From Tepidanaerobacter syntrophicus (GTDB lineage Bacteria; Bacillota; Thermosediminibacteria; Thermosediminibacterales; Tepidanaerobacteraceae), in the NCBI RefSeq assembly GCF_001485475.2, contig NZ_DF977001.1:248001-312000 (forward strand): 64,000 bases of DNA, written 5' to 3'. Positions 1-9,488 of the stretch are shown piece after piece. Under the pieces are notes generated by a model. It searched no databases, was not told the origin of the DNA, and saw only the letters and a program-made list of their open reading frames with translations. The position numbers and the translations under genes were made by a program. How positions within the stretch are numbered: position 1 is the stretch's first letter; each line of letters starts with the position of its first letter.

Positions 1-1488
1 CTTTATGAGGGGAGGGAGTTTTTCAAGTAGGATTTGTTTATGTCTAAATTCAAATGCGTCGCCGGGATGATTTTGCCGAATTTCCTTTAATCGGTTTTCT
101 AGCTTATCAAAATCAAGCTTTTTTACTTCCAAGATTGAACCATACTCTTTAGCATCGTGAAATACTTGTATAAGGTATCTTGCCTGAATTTCAAAATCCA
201 TATCAGACAAGTCGTCTTTGCCCCTTATCTTTTCATCCAGTTCTGTCTTTGAAATAAATTTTTTTCCGCCAGCAAAGTATGTAATAGTTTCTTCAGGTAT
301 TTCATCGCTCTCTTGTATAGAGCACAAATTTATATCTACATTTTCGCGAAATATCCGCCTGTTTTTGCTTCTGGCTTTCATCATCACTGCAAAGTAGGCT
401 AGCTGGCCTGCTCGATCGTCAATATCTAGACCGTAAAGGTTATTTTCCAATATAAGCTTAGGTATCTCCCTTTCAGAGTAACCGGCACTTTTGTAGATAT
501 CAAAAAGCACATCAAAGGCATAGACTAAGATATGGCCACTGCCCATAGCAGGATCTAATACTTTTAGATCTTCAGGTTTAATGTTTCTGCTTTCTTCTCT
601 TATTTTTTTAAGTTGCTCTTCTACCTCTAGCTTCTGCTCCGCCTCATCCAGATAGTATTTCCACTTTTTCTTTAGTTCTTCATTGGGATGGCCTTCCAAC
701 CACAATCGCCCTAGAGAATTTTCCACCATATATTTTACTATCCATTTTGGAGTAAAAAGCTGGGTTGCGGCAGGAATCTTCTCTTTAGTTATCTTTTGAT
801 TTTTCTTTAAACCCGCAAAAACCTCATCTTTCTTTTCTGTAATATAGTATTGATAAAGCCAGCCAATTATTTCTACTTGTTCTTTAAAGTATTCTTCTGG
901 TATGTCTGATACAAGACGGCGTATTATTGAGCCTTCTGACAGCAAATTCTTCGGCAGCAATATTTCAGTATAGTCTCCTATCTTTTCAAAAAGCCCTGGC
1001 AAAATATCGTTTAACTTGTTGCACTGTTTAACAAGAAGATATCTGAACAGTTCTTCTGTATCATTTTCATCTTTTAATCTTGAAACTACGTTCTGATTTA
1101 AATCAAGATCGACATGTTCAGCATATGTGATAATATCCGGCTCTGTTTTTCCGGGTTCTGTCGATGATATAACCCTAATTCCTTTGGGAAGATAGCCATT
1201 TACTTCCATAAACCTTATAGCTATAATGCGGTTAAACCAAGTATAGGCAACCTCTTCGATTACTTGATTGAATCCTTTTTCGCGTATTTTAGCTTCAAGG
1301 CTTTTACGCTGGCTTACTTCAAAAGGTTTAAGTTTTTTTCCGTTTATTCTGATATAGTCTTGTGAAACTTCTTCAAGCTTTTTTATTTCATTTTTTGTAA
1401 TTCCAAGTTCATAGGCTCTTTGAGAAATATCCCCAATTAATTTATTTCTAGCCCATACGGCATAATTTTTGATTAAACTTTTGTCCAT
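1..1488 (-). CDS. pglX: BREX adenine-specific DNA methyltransferase PglX (partial, C-terminus beyond left edge)
   Basis: The first 496 codons are open on the minus strand. The ATG at 1488 follows an AGGAGGCTCT ribosome site. The family methylates N6-adenine in the BREX recognition sequence, marking self DNA and taking part in phage exclusion. The SAM-binding motif I DPAMGSG is at residues 312-318; the catalytic NPPY motif is not reached before the edge. Full-length PglX proteins are about 1100-1250 residues, so more than half is missing here. The gene follows brxC with a 57-nt gap, as in type 1 BREX operons. Family and context agree, so the call is firm; whether the gene is intact cannot be judged. 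Confidence 0.9.
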   Translation of the reverse strand, partial: MDKSLIKNYAVWARNKLIGDISQRAYELGITKNEIKKLEEVSQDYIRINGKKLKPFEVSQRKSLEAKIREKGFNQVIEEVAYTWFNRIIAIRFMEVNGYLPKGIRVISSTEPGKTEPDIITYAEHVDLDLNQNVVSRLKDENDTEELFRYLLVKQCNKLNDILPGLFEKIGDYTEILLPKNLLSEGSIIRRLVSDIPEEYFKEQVEIIGWLYQYYITEKKDEVFAGLKKNQKITKEKIPAATQLFTPKWIVKYMVENSLGRLWLEGHPNEELKKKWKYYLDEAEQKLEVEEQLKKIREESRNIKPEDLKVLDPAMGSGHILVYAFDVLFDIYKSAGYSEREIPKLILENNLYGLDIDDRAGQLAYFAVMMKARSKNRRIFRENVDINLCSIQESDEIPEETITYFAGGKKFISKTELDEKIRGKDDLSDMDFEIQARYLIQVFHDAKEYGSILEVKKLDFDKLENRLKEIRQNHPGDAFEFRHKQILLEKLPPLIK

Positions 1489-1545
1489 ATAGAGCCTCCT
1501 CTTCTGTGTCTTTCTGCATCTATAAAGCTACTTTTTTTGTTCAAA

Positions 1546-4500
1546 CTAAACTAATTTAATAATCGTATTTTCGTCTAAGCTGTTTTCAAGTTTTTCCTTT
1601 ATTTCAGTCACTAAATTGTCTATGTCTTTTTTGGATTCAATGATTCTAGTGCCTGGAAGTATACTGGCAAGGCTAACGTTTACAGTCTTCCTAACTTTGT
1701 ACGGCGCCCCTCCTCCTTCACCACAGAGCGGTCCAAATTGTGTTGGTTCAGTCTTTCTTGATTCAATCTCTTTTTGTATTGTATTGAGGCATCGAATTTT
1801 TAGTGTGTCGCTTAATTGTGTTAGGCCGTAAATTTCCGCAAGATTGTTCGAATGTTTCAAGGTATTTAGTAAATCATCGAAGCTATTTTTGAATTCTGCT
1901 CCATACTTGTCCTTTAAATCATATAAATCGAGTTGTTCCATAACTTTGCTATAATTTTCTTTTATTGACTTTTCTATAGGTTCGCTTTCTTTCTCCAGTA
2001 ATTTAACAAGCTCGGTATTAAATTTTTCAATTAGCTCAGGAAGCTTTGGTATGTCACTGTAAGGTTCATCCATATTTAATATGAATTTTATTTCATCTAT
2101 ATATTTCATTAGGATAGGATTTGTTAAATAATTCTTATTTTTTTCATATATTTTTATTTTGTCAAGGGCATTATCGAAGATTTTTCTTTGTCTTCCTTCT
2201 TTGTCAAAAAAGTTTTTAATCTCAGGAGAATATTCTGCATAATCCAATAAATCGTCCTCATATTGATATAAAGTATCAAAAAACTCTTTGGCATCATTTA
2301 TAGGCAATAACTTTTTAAATAATTCCAAGCCCTTTTTTAGTACATCTTCTCCGGGATATGGCGCACTATTGTATTCTTTGAGAAGCTCCTCAATTTTATA
2401 TACTTCAGTTTCAATAAGCTTATCAAGCTCTTTCATTATACTGTCTTCATCATTTGGAAGAGCCGTTATATTAAAAAGTTGCTGGCATAAGCTTTTTGCA
2501 GCCGCTATTTGAAAAGCAGGAACCTTTATTCTTTTTTCTATCACCAATCGTTCAGCATAATCCCGTTTAGTCAGATAATTTACCAGGTTCTTATCTTCGA
2601 TATTTAAATATTTGCTGTTAAGCTGAAGTTTAATTTCTTGCTCTTTAAAGAGTTTTGCAACAATGCCTTCAATATCTAACTCATTCCAGCCAAATGGAGC
2701 TTTTGAAAAATAATTTAATACAGAGCGCATGGTAACAGAAATATTTTTTAATGTATTCCTCTCGATATAATCTGCTACTTCCTCTAAAGCCAATTTATTA
2801 TCATTTTCTTCAATTAAAGACATTTGGATTTTATCTTGTGTTAGAATATTTTCAATATCTTTAATTGATTCTATGAAATGGTCCACATAAGAAAGCTTAT
2901 GGTAAATACTTACTACTAATATTTTTAAACCCTCATTTATTCTGTCAATCGGGTCCTTTTCCTTTATATCAAGCTTCTGCGAATTAGCATATATTTCCGC
3001 TGATTTCAGGGCTTCTTCTAGGAGTATTCGCACTCTTTCCAGCCCTTTGGCTTCCTCTTTTCTCTTTCTCTCTCTAATATCTTCAATTTCTGGCGTCGAT
3101 GCGCTCTGTCCTGTTTGGCGGAGAAAAATTTCGATCCTCAATACTTCTTCCATTTCTTCGAGAAAAGTAGTATCTTGTGGAAGTTTTATGATTAAATTGT
3201 TTTCTCTTCCCGACATGAGCTTGAGCTCTTGATCGGTCAGCTCCGTTTTTGTCTCATAGTAAGGGGTTATGACTTTTATGCCGATGTCATTAGTTTGATT
3301 TCCCCTATAGATATCGTCAACATTCTGATTGAAAGGAAAATTATACCGCTGAGAATACTTGTACTTCTTTTCGGAAAATATATCTTCGAAAATTATTTCA
3401 GAGATTTTTCTGATCGTTTCAGACATTTCTATATTTATACTCTTTATTTCCCTGTTGATATCCTGCTCTTCATGAGTGAGAAATATATACTCATCTCCAC
3501 TACTTTGAACCAGGGTTTGCTCTGTTAAGGATTTTAACGAATCCTCCACTTTTTTTCTTATTTCTAATTTGTCATCATCTATGTTTCTAATCATAAGGGT
3601 TGTAAGATTTTCTATATTAGCAGGTATCTCTTTTACATATCTTATCATAAAAAGCACTTTCAACAATTCTACGTCAAAGGGCACTAGTTTTATATTTTCT
3701 CCAGCATGATATATTACTGTTTTTATTCCTGAATCCAGAAAGGATTCGATTGTATTATAAAAAGCATAAAATGGTATTATTGCCCCTATTTCTTCCTCCG
3801 CAAATTGTATGCAGGATTCTTGAAAAGCGCTTAGCATTGAGCGTTCACCTTCTGATAGGTGTTTTCCTGAGGAACCATGTATGCGGATGGAAGTAAGAAC
3901 TTCTTGCATTAAGTTGAATTGATAAGGTATGAACGGGTAAACTTCTACAAAGTCTTCCGCATTAGTATATAGCTTCTTTTCAGGTGTATTTGCTGAGAAT
4001 GTAATTAAATTTTTTATAATTGCACTTTTATTTTCATATAATGCTGTCAATGTGTCTTTACCAGTGTTATTTTTAAGCAGTATTCTCTTTTTTATGACTT
4101 CATCTACATTGGCACTGGAAAGTGAAAGTCGAGTATCAAATCTGCCCTGAATTTTGGAGAAGTCATTGAGTCTTGTGCCTTTCATATTTGTCATAGAATC
4201 GATATCCTGTTGACTTGTTACTATAACCCAGGCCTTTCCCCCGCATTCGGTTCCCAAATCTTCCACTACAGTCTGTAGATTTAACATAAGATCAGAATCA
4301 TCACCTATATATTGTCCCATTTCATCTACTAAAAACACTACATGATGATTATTACCTTTGCTTTCAATATATTCCTTAACTCTTCTGGCAAATTTATCAA
4401 CACTTAAAGTGTAATTGTCTGCTGCTTTGTTGTACCAGTTTCTTGCTGCTTCTATGCTCATCTTTGTTGATTCAGCAAGGGCCTGAACTATTGCATCCTC

Positions 4501-5109
4501 TTCGTAATAAAAATCCTCTCTGGCATCAACCCATTCCCTGCCGGATATTTTCTTAAAAGTTGTCTTGAATGCATCATAAGTTCCGTCTAAAGCCATCTGT
4601 CTTTCCAGTTCAGCTACCCATGGAATAGAACCGCAAAACCCTTGCATATCGTTAAAAACCCTCATAAATACTTTCACAATCGCATCCTTATTTGCTTTTG
4701 AATCAGAGTCGCTCTTAGAATCAATATTAAATAAGATAACATCTGTAGGAATTTCTCCGGCAAGTTTCATATCCGCCAGTATCATAGGGTCATGTATCTT
4801 ATCTTTAAAATATTCAATTGCTTTTTTACCTTCTACCTCTCTATTCTCCAGCAAATATGACAATATTTTCAAAAAATGGGATTTACCGCTGCCAAAGGAT
4901 CCTGATATCCATACACCCATTTTGTCAGTGTAGCCCACAATACCTTTTTTATATGCTTTGAAAAAATCATCGAAATGTTTTAACAGTTCTCGAGTTACTA
5001 CATATTCTTCTAATTCCTGATACACGTTTTCATCATCGTTTTGACCGATTTTTATAACGCCTTTGATGTCTCTTGTAATTTCTTTATAAAATGTTTCTTT
5101 TATTTTCAC
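1546..5109 (-). CDS. brxC: BREX P-loop ATPase BrxC
   Basis: A large (1187 aa) AAA-type ATPase of the BREX phage-exclusion system. The Walker A motif GSFGSGKS is at residues 70-77, and a Walker B-like stretch (VVFLVDEMGQ) is near residue 255. The rest is long and helical with charged coiled-coil-like stretches around 650-1100. BrxC family members are about 1200 residues and are needed for BREX defence; their exact mechanical role is not settled. The start is GTG at 5109 behind GGGGGATGTAAG. It lies 26 nt downstream of brxB and upstream of pglX in the canonical type 1 order. Confidence 0.93.
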   Translation of the reverse strand: MKIKETFYKEITRDIKGVIKIGQNDDENVYQELEEYVVTRELLKHFDDFFKAYKKGIVGYTDKMGVWISGSFGSGKSHFLKILSYLLENREVEGKKAIEYFKDKIHDPMILADMKLAGEIPTDVILFNIDSKSDSDSKANKDAIVKVFMRVFNDMQGFCGSIPWVAELERQMALDGTYDAFKTTFKKISGREWVDAREDFYYEEDAIVQALAESTKMSIEAARNWYNKAADNYTLSVDKFARRVKEYIESKGNNHHVVFLVDEMGQYIGDDSDLMLNLQTVVEDLGTECGGKAWVIVTSQQDIDSMTNMKGTRLNDFSKIQGRFDTRLSLSSANVDEVIKKRILLKNNTGKDTLTALYENKSAIIKNLITFSANTPEKKLYTNAEDFVEVYPFIPYQFNLMQEVLTSIRIHGSSGKHLSEGERSMLSAFQESCIQFAEEEIGAIIPFYAFYNTIESFLDSGIKTVIYHAGENIKLVPFDVELLKVLFMIRYVKEIPANIENLTTLMIRNIDDDKLEIRKKVEDSLKSLTEQTLVQSSGDEYIFLTHEEQDINREIKSINIEMSETIRKISEIIFEDIFSEKKYKYSQRYNFPFNQNVDDIYRGNQTNDIGIKVITPYYETKTELTDQELKLMSGRENNLIIKLPQDTTFLEEMEEVLRIEIFLRQTGQSASTPEIEDIRERKRKEEAKGLERVRILLEEALKSAEIYANSQKLDIKEKDPIDRINEGLKILVVSIYHKLSYVDHFIESIKDIENILTQDKIQMSLIEENDNKLALEEVADYIERNTLKNISVTMRSVLNYFSKAPFGWNELDIEGIVAKLFKEQEIKLQLNSKYLNIEDKNLVNYLTKRDYAERLVIEKRIKVPAFQIAAAKSLCQQLFNITALPNDEDSIMKELDKLIETEVYKIEELLKEYNSAPYPGEDVLKKGLELFKKLLPINDAKEFFDTLYQYEDDLLDYAEYSPEIKNFFDKEGRQRKIFDNALDKIKIYEKNKNYLTNPILMKYIDEIKFILNMDEPYSDIPKLPELIEKFNTELVKLLEKESEPIEKSIKENYSKVMEQLDLYDLKDKYGAEFKNSFDDLLNTLKHSNNLAEIYGLTQLSDTLKIRCLNTIQKEIESRKTEPTQFGPLCGEGGGAPYKVRKTVNVSLASILPGTRIIESKKDIDNLVTEIKEKLENSLDENTIIKLV

Positions 5110-5135
5110 CTTACATCCCCCGTTTTGACAATGTT

Positions 5136-5720
5136 TTAATGTTCATCAGCAAATCTGAAAGCTCTATAATAATTATCGTCATAAATCTCATCAAGCAAAA
5201 CAAGAGAGCTGCCATTGTAGGTTCCCGGGAAAAACATAACTAAAGGGACTTTATCTATTACAGGATGTAAATTATTCAGCACTGTATGCGAACGTATAAT
5301 GGGCCATGCTTTGCCTACTCCAGTCAAGAAAATTGTGCTGTTTTCTTCAACTCGATCTTTTATGTATTTGATAATTAAATCATTGCTTGTAGTAAGTCTT
5401 AAAGTGTTTTTGATAGCATTTGACACATTCTCGAATCCTTTTTTTCGTTCAATTTCAAAATTTTTTTCAAGATATCCTTTTGAGTCAAGTATGTCCAACA
5501 TAATTTCGTACAAATCGAATTCTATTATTTTAAATCCATAATTTCCGTTTTTGACTTTATTTTTTATAAAGTGAATATAATCTCTTACTAGCATCTCGTA
5601 TTGAGGCTCATAATCAAAAATATAGTATCCTATCTCATTTCCAAGACCCTTATTTTCTCTAAAAGACTTTTTGGTTATTGTGGGTAGTATTTTGTCGAGT
5701 CTCTCCCTTATCGGCGCCAT
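5136..5720 (-). CDS. brxB: BREX protein BrxB (DUF1788 family)
   Basis: A 194-aa soluble protein of the BrxB/DUF1788 family, a core component of type 1 BREX with no assigned enzymatic activity. The central part (VEENSTIFLTGVGKAWPIIR) and the C-terminal PLVMFFPGTYNG stretch are typical of the family. An upstream in-frame TTG at 5750 exists, but the ATG at 5720 (MAPIRERLDK) sits 6 nt after AAAGGAGG and is preferred. This leaves a 26-nt gap from brxA. It is transcribed between brxA and brxC. Confidence 0.9.
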   Translation of the reverse strand: MAPIRERLDKILPTITKKSFRENKGLGNEIGYYIFDYEPQYEMLVRDYIHFIKNKVKNGNYGFKIIEFDLYEIMLDILDSKGYLEKNFEIERKKGFENVSNAIKNTLRLTTSNDLIIKYIKDRVEENSTIFLTGVGKAWPIIRSHTVLNNLHPVIDKVPLVMFFPGTYNGSSLVLLDEIYDDNYYRAFRFADEH

Positions 5721-5746
5721 AATGCGCCTCCTTTCCATGTTAATGC

Positions 5747-6355
5747 TCAATCAATTTTGCCTAATAAAATATTTATATAGAGTTTATCTCCGATTTCTTT
5801 AATATGTTCTGTAACTGAAGATTCTACAATAGGTTCTACTATCTTCATCTTTTTCCCTTCACGTTTGCAAAGGCCGGATTCATTTAATGTCCTTGAGATG
5901 ACCTGTTTAAGTTTGTAAAAAGTGTAATCTGCCCATAACGATACATTAGGGCTTTGCTCCTTTTTTCTGTCAAAAAACATATTAAAATCTTTGTCTAAAA
6001 TGAGTTTATCTCCAAACATGATTTTGTCCTTATACACTTCATTCATAAATTCAAAAAACAGCCTATCTGTTTTCATTATTGAATAAATTACTATAACCTT
6101 GCTTGTCTGTACATCAGAGCTTACCAATTTTTCTATTAAGTATGTATCTAAAACAGACAGCCTTTTTGTAACAGCTGATGCAATTTCGGATTTTCTTGCT
6201 GTAGTATTTACTTGAAATATATTATCATCAAGTGACTTATCCCGAATTTGCTGCTTGTCATATCCTTGTAAAACAAGCCTTCCAGCTTTTTTCATTTCAA
6301 CATACAAAAAGGATTGTGATTTAATTCTTGTGCTATACTTCCATTTATTTTCCAT
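5747..6355 (-). CDS. brxA: BREX protein BrxA (DUF1819 family)
   Basis: A 202-aa protein matching the BrxA/DUF1819 family, the usual first gene of type 1 BREX operons. Work on family members describes a small helical DNA-binding protein; here this is family knowledge, not seen directly. The ATG at 6355 follows GAGGTAAAATA. It is the first gene of the minus-strand operon brxA-brxB-brxC-pglX. No brxR-type WYL regulator is found upstream; the next gene beyond the terminator at 6557-6596 is unrelated. Confidence 0.88.
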   Translation of the reverse strand: MENKWKYSTRIKSQSFLYVEMKKAGRLVLQGYDKQQIRDKSLDDNIFQVNTTARKSEIASAVTKRLSVLDTYLIEKLVSSDVQTSKVIVIYSIMKTDRLFFEFMNEVYKDKIMFGDKLILDKDFNMFFDRKKEQSPNVSLWADYTFYKLKQVISRTLNESGLCKREGKKMKIVEPIVESSVTEHIKEIGDKLYINILLGKID

Positions 6356-6397
6356 TATTTTACCTCATTTCGGGCCACTTTTTGACTGCTTAATGAC

Positions 6398-6429
6398 ATT
6401 ATAGCATAAATATATTAAGTAGCATAAAT
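6398..6429 (-). promoter_or_regulatory. Putative BREX operon promoter with paired direct repeats
   Basis: On the minus strand a perfect TATAAT (6398-6403) lies 43 nt upstream of the brxA start. The -35 position shows no good TTGACA match. Two identical 10-bp repeats, TAGCATAAAT on the plus strand, lie at 6402-6411 and 6420-6429, an 18-bp period that places them over the -10 and -35 positions. That layout suits a tandem operator, but no protein is identified. The -10 is seen directly; the operator role is inference. Confidence 0.5.
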
Positions 6430-6556
6430 GTATTTATAGGTATATAGGATTATATGTAAATAAGTATTTTAAAAAACTGATATTTCACATGCTTTACGTT
6501 GATTGCTTCTGCTGGTTTATACACATTTTGGTTAATATTGGGCTTGCCGGACGTGC

Positions 6557-6596
6557 AAAAAAAATACCTCTGGAACATTCCAGAGGTATTTTTATA
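6557..6596. terminator. Bidirectional rho-independent terminator
   Basis: The inverted repeat AATACCTCTGGAA / TTCCAGAGGTATT (13 bp arms, very short loop) is flanked by an A-run on its plus-left side and TTTTTATA on its right. On the minus strand it directly follows the stop of the DUF2680-like gene and gives a T-rich tail. It isolates the two-component region from the BREX operon. Confidence 0.88.
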
Positions 6597-6599
6597 TAG

Positions 6600-7118
6600 T
6601 TACTTATCAATATTGCATGAGCCGTCCCGCAGTCTTGCTCCACCGTTTCCCATGCCGCCTGCGCCATTTTGATTTCTGCCTGTGGCGTTTCCGCCATTTG
6701 TTCCGCCACTGCCGAGACCCTGTCCTTTAAATCCGAAGCTTGCGCCAAAATTGCGTCCAAGTCGCGCGCCGCCTGTGCCATCGCAATTCTTTTGATTTTC
6801 TTCAATCCTTGCAATTATTTCGTCTGCCTCTTCTTGGGAAATTTTTCCCTCCGCTACTTGTTCTGCTAATATTTCTTTCTTCATTTCTAGCATTTCTGAT
6901 TTAAATTCATCCAGCTTACCTGCCTCTGATGCTATTGCGCCGTATGCTTTGTTTGAATTAATTCTTTCTTCCACAACACTCTCAACCGTGCGTCCGGTTA
7001 TGCCTGCAACTGCTTGCGCAGGTGTATCATAATTCGATGCTGCAAATGCGGTCAAAGATGTTGCTCCTACTAACAAAACTACTGCTCCCACTATAAATAT
7101 TTTTCTTAAGCTTTTCAT
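6600..7118 (-). CDS. Small secreted protein with Gly/Asn-rich tail (DUF2680-like)
   Basis: A 172-aa exported protein. The start at 7118 (MKSLRKIF) is chosen over an upstream in-frame codon because it has GGGGGTA just before it and begins a clear signal peptide: KSLRK, a hydrophobic core, then a likely cleavage after AFA (about residue 26). Residues 30-105 are charged and helical (EEADEIIARIEE), resembling DUF2680 proteins; the C-terminal third is rich in Gly, Asn, Arg and Gln, low in complexity and probably disordered. It lies 139 nt downstream of a sensor kinase/regulator pair in the same direction, so it may be part of that regulon. Function unknown. Confidence 0.7.
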   Translation of the reverse strand: MKSLRKIFIVGAVVLLVGATSLTAFAASNYDTPAQAVAGITGRTVESVVEERINSNKAYGAIASEAGKLDEFKSEMLEMKKEILAEQVAEGKISQEEADEIIARIEENQKNCDGTGGARLGRNFGASFGFKGQGLGSGGTNGGNATGRNQNGAGGMGNGGARLRDGSCNIDK

Positions 7119-7257
7119 TTCATTACCCCCAATTTTTTTATTTGTAGAATGTCTTCTACTGTGATTTAAATATATAAGATATATATGGCAAAACAATGTC
7201 ATTTTTTAAATATTTTAGGGGCATTTAAAGCTCATAGTTGTGTCATTACAAGCATTT

Positions 7258-8700
7258 CTAATCCCTTGGTAATTTGCATATAAACTTTGCTCCACCATCC
7301 GGATTGTTTTCAGCTGTAAGCATTATATTGTGTCGTTCTGCAATCTGTTTTGCAATAGCAAGTCCAAGGCCTGTGCCGGATTTATTTTCTTGTCCATGGG
7401 TCTTAAAAAAGCGGTCGAAGATATACGGAAGATCGGCATCATCTATACCGGGCCCATTATCTCGAATCGAGACCTCGTTTTTCGTAGCTAAAATTTCAAT
7501 CGTGCTATTATTAGGCGAAAACTTTATGGCATTATCTATAAGAATCAGGAACATTTGTCTGAGTCTGCCGTAATCTCCTTGAATATTAATCGTATCATCT
7601 TCAAATTTTGTTTTTATTTCTATGTTTTTCTTATTTGCAAGCTGAGTAGCGCTTCTTGTTACGTCTGATATCACATCGTTAATACTAATAGTGCTCTTAT
7701 CTATTGCAAATTCAGCATTTTGCAGCTTAGATAAATCAAGCAAGTCGCTTACAAGACGCTCCAGAAATTTTGCTTCGTTAATCATTTGAATCTGATATTC
7801 TTCAACTTTATCCGGATCTGTGACCACTTTATCATGTAAAGCCTCCAGCGAACCTCGAATAACAGTTATCGGAGTTCTGAGCTCATGAGAAATGTTTGCC
7901 ACAAATTCACGGCGCAATTTTTCAAGCTTGCTGCTTTCTTTGCTTGCTTCATCTAAACGAACCGCCAACGAGTCTATGGTATTAGCCAGTTCCCCTATCT
8001 CATCATTTTGATTTATATTACACTTTGCGGCATAGTCGCCGGCGGATAATTGCAATGCCACTTCTTTCATTTTGTTTAATGGCTTAGTAAACGAGTAAGA
8101 GAAAAAAAGCGATAGCACTGATGTAATGGCAAGAGCTAAAAGCATACTTGTTATGAGAATGGAAAGCCCTTTATTTACTGCTGATTTCGTTCCTTCTATG
8201 GGCGAATGGAGCAGGACTGCGCCAATAATTTCACCGCTTTCATTTTTTATAGGTGTACCGACCGTTAGAGTAGGCTGTGCCAAAGTCTCGCTGAAGCCCT
8301 CGCTAAATGCTGTTTCCCCTTGCAGAACTTGCATAATAAGTTCTTCTGCGTTCGGCGGCAGTCCAGATAAGTTATATTTGCCGCTCATCATTCCCGGTCC
8401 TTTGCCGGCGGTAGTAAGTTCCATATTTTTGTCTAATATCCAAACATCGGTATCTGCAACATCCACAATAAAACGAAGATATGCACCGTAGCCGCCCATG
8501 CCTCTTGACAAATTGCGATTTTCTTCTGTTGATAATATATTTGATAGGGACATGGCATATTTAAGAAGTTCATTTTTGTGAATTTCTATTGTATAGTTCC
8601 TAAAAAGATAAAAAAACATACTTCCGATTATTATTGAAAACGTCAATAAAGCTATGGCAAAATATACACTAAGCTTTATAGCAATTTTATTTTTTCTCAT
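7258..8700 (-). CDS. Two-component sensor histidine kinase
   Basis: A 480-aa membrane kinase. Transmembrane segments lie at about residues 11-33 and 179-203, enclosing an extracytoplasmic sensor of about 145 residues. HAMP follows (about 205-255), then HisKA with phospho-acceptor His272 (SHELRTP), and an HATPase domain with the N box Asn390 (LIDNAIKFSP), DNGPG (414-418) and GTGLGL (442-447). All catalytic motifs are intact. Its ATG overlaps the end of the response-regulator gene by 14 nt, indicating translational coupling. The stimulus is unknown; the secreted protein gene just downstream is a possible target or ligand, by inference. Confidence 0.93.
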   Translation of the reverse strand: MRKNKIAIKLSVYFAIALLTFSIIIGSMFFYLFRNYTIEIHKNELLKYAMSLSNILSTEENRNLSRGMGGYGAYLRFIVDVADTDVWILDKNMELTTAGKGPGMMSGKYNLSGLPPNAEELIMQVLQGETAFSEGFSETLAQPTLTVGTPIKNESGEIIGAVLLHSPIEGTKSAVNKGLSILITSMLLALAITSVLSLFFSYSFTKPLNKMKEVALQLSAGDYAAKCNINQNDEIGELANTIDSLAVRLDEASKESSKLEKLRREFVANISHELRTPITVIRGSLEALHDKVVTDPDKVEEYQIQMINEAKFLERLVSDLLDLSKLQNAEFAIDKSTISINDVISDVTRSATQLANKKNIEIKTKFEDDTINIQGDYGRLRQMFLILIDNAIKFSPNNSTIEILATKNEVSIRDNGPGIDDADLPYIFDRFFKTHGQENKSGTGLGLAIAKQIAERHNIMLTAENNPDGGAKFICKLPRD

Positions 8701-9379
8701 TTGATTTTACCTCAAATTTATATCCTACACCCCATATTGTTTTTATGTCCCAGGAAGGATGATCGTGTTCTTCCAGTTTCGCTCGTAATCTTTTAATATG
8801 ACTGTCGACCGTCCTGGTATCACCGAAATAATCCTGCCCCCATACTATATCCAGCAAGTTTTCCCGAGTAAATACCTTATTTGAAGTAGCAAGAGTCCAC
8901 AAAATTTCAATTTCCTTTTTGGTTAAAGAAATCTTTTTATTATCAATTGTAACTGAGTAATCGTCAAGAGAAATAGTCAGATTGTCATAAGTAAAAACCT
9001 GAGGCTTTGTATCTTCCCGTACAATGCGTCTCATTACAGCCCTAATTCTTGCCATAACTTCTCCCGGAGAAAACGGCTTTACAATATAATCATCTGCGCC
9101 AATTTCAAGTCCCATAATTCGTTCAAAATCCTCTCCGCGAGCCGTAATCATGATAATAGGCACATTTGATGTTCGGCGAATCTCTCGGACTACTGTAAAT
9201 CCATCTTTTTTAGGCATCATCACATCCAGTAAGATTATATCAGGGTTTTCTTTATTAAATAACTCTATTGCCTGTTCCCCATCTAAGGCAATTATTGTAT
9301 TGTAACCTTCTTTTTTTGCATATTCCTCTAATATTGAGGTTATCTGTTTATTATCATCTACTATTAGTAATTTTTGCAT
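8687..9379 (-). CDS. OmpR/PhoB-family response regulator
   Basis: A 230-aa DNA-binding response regulator. The receiver domain spans residues 1-120, with phospho-acceptor Asp52 (LLDVMMP), the acidic pair near residue 9, and the conserved Lys in IVKPF near 102. A winged-helix effector domain occupies about residues 130-225, with the typical VDSHIKRLRAKLE recognition helix. The start ATG at 9379 follows GGAGGTGCTGCC. It is the first gene of a minus-strand unit with the kinase, and probably with the small secreted protein. Confidence 0.95.
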   Translation of the reverse strand: MQKLLIVDDNKQITSILEEYAKKEGYNTIIALDGEQAIELFNKENPDIILLDVMMPKKDGFTVVREIRRTSNVPIIMITARGEDFERIMGLEIGADDYIVKPFSPGEVMARIRAVMRRIVREDTKPQVFTYDNLTISLDDYSVTIDNKKISLTKKEIEILWTLATSNKVFTRENLLDIVWGQDYFGDTRTVDSHIKRLRAKLEEHDHPSWDIKTIWGVGYKFEVKSNEKK

Positions 9380-9398
9380 GGCAGCACCTCCTGTTAAT

Positions 9399-9428
9399 AT
9401 TATACCAGTCTAGTCACAATTTTAGCAA
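9399..9428 (-). promoter_or_regulatory. Putative sigma-A promoter of the two-component operon
   Basis: On the minus strand TTGCTA (9423-9428) is followed after 18 nt by a perfect TATAAT (9399-9404), 20 nt before the regulator start codon, which would give a very short leader. The -10 is strong and the -35 matches 4 of 6. Confidence 0.5.
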
Positions 9429-9488
9429 AACATTCCGACTGCATAGGAGTTATTTTTCGCGCAGGCCAATACAAAAATAAAACCCCAT

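Noticed and set aside
6494-6814. Open frame of 106 codons on the minus strand
   Set aside because: It overlaps the DUF2680-like gene out of frame, runs through the terminator hairpin at 6557-6596, and has no ribosome site; the signal-peptide-bearing frame is the real one.
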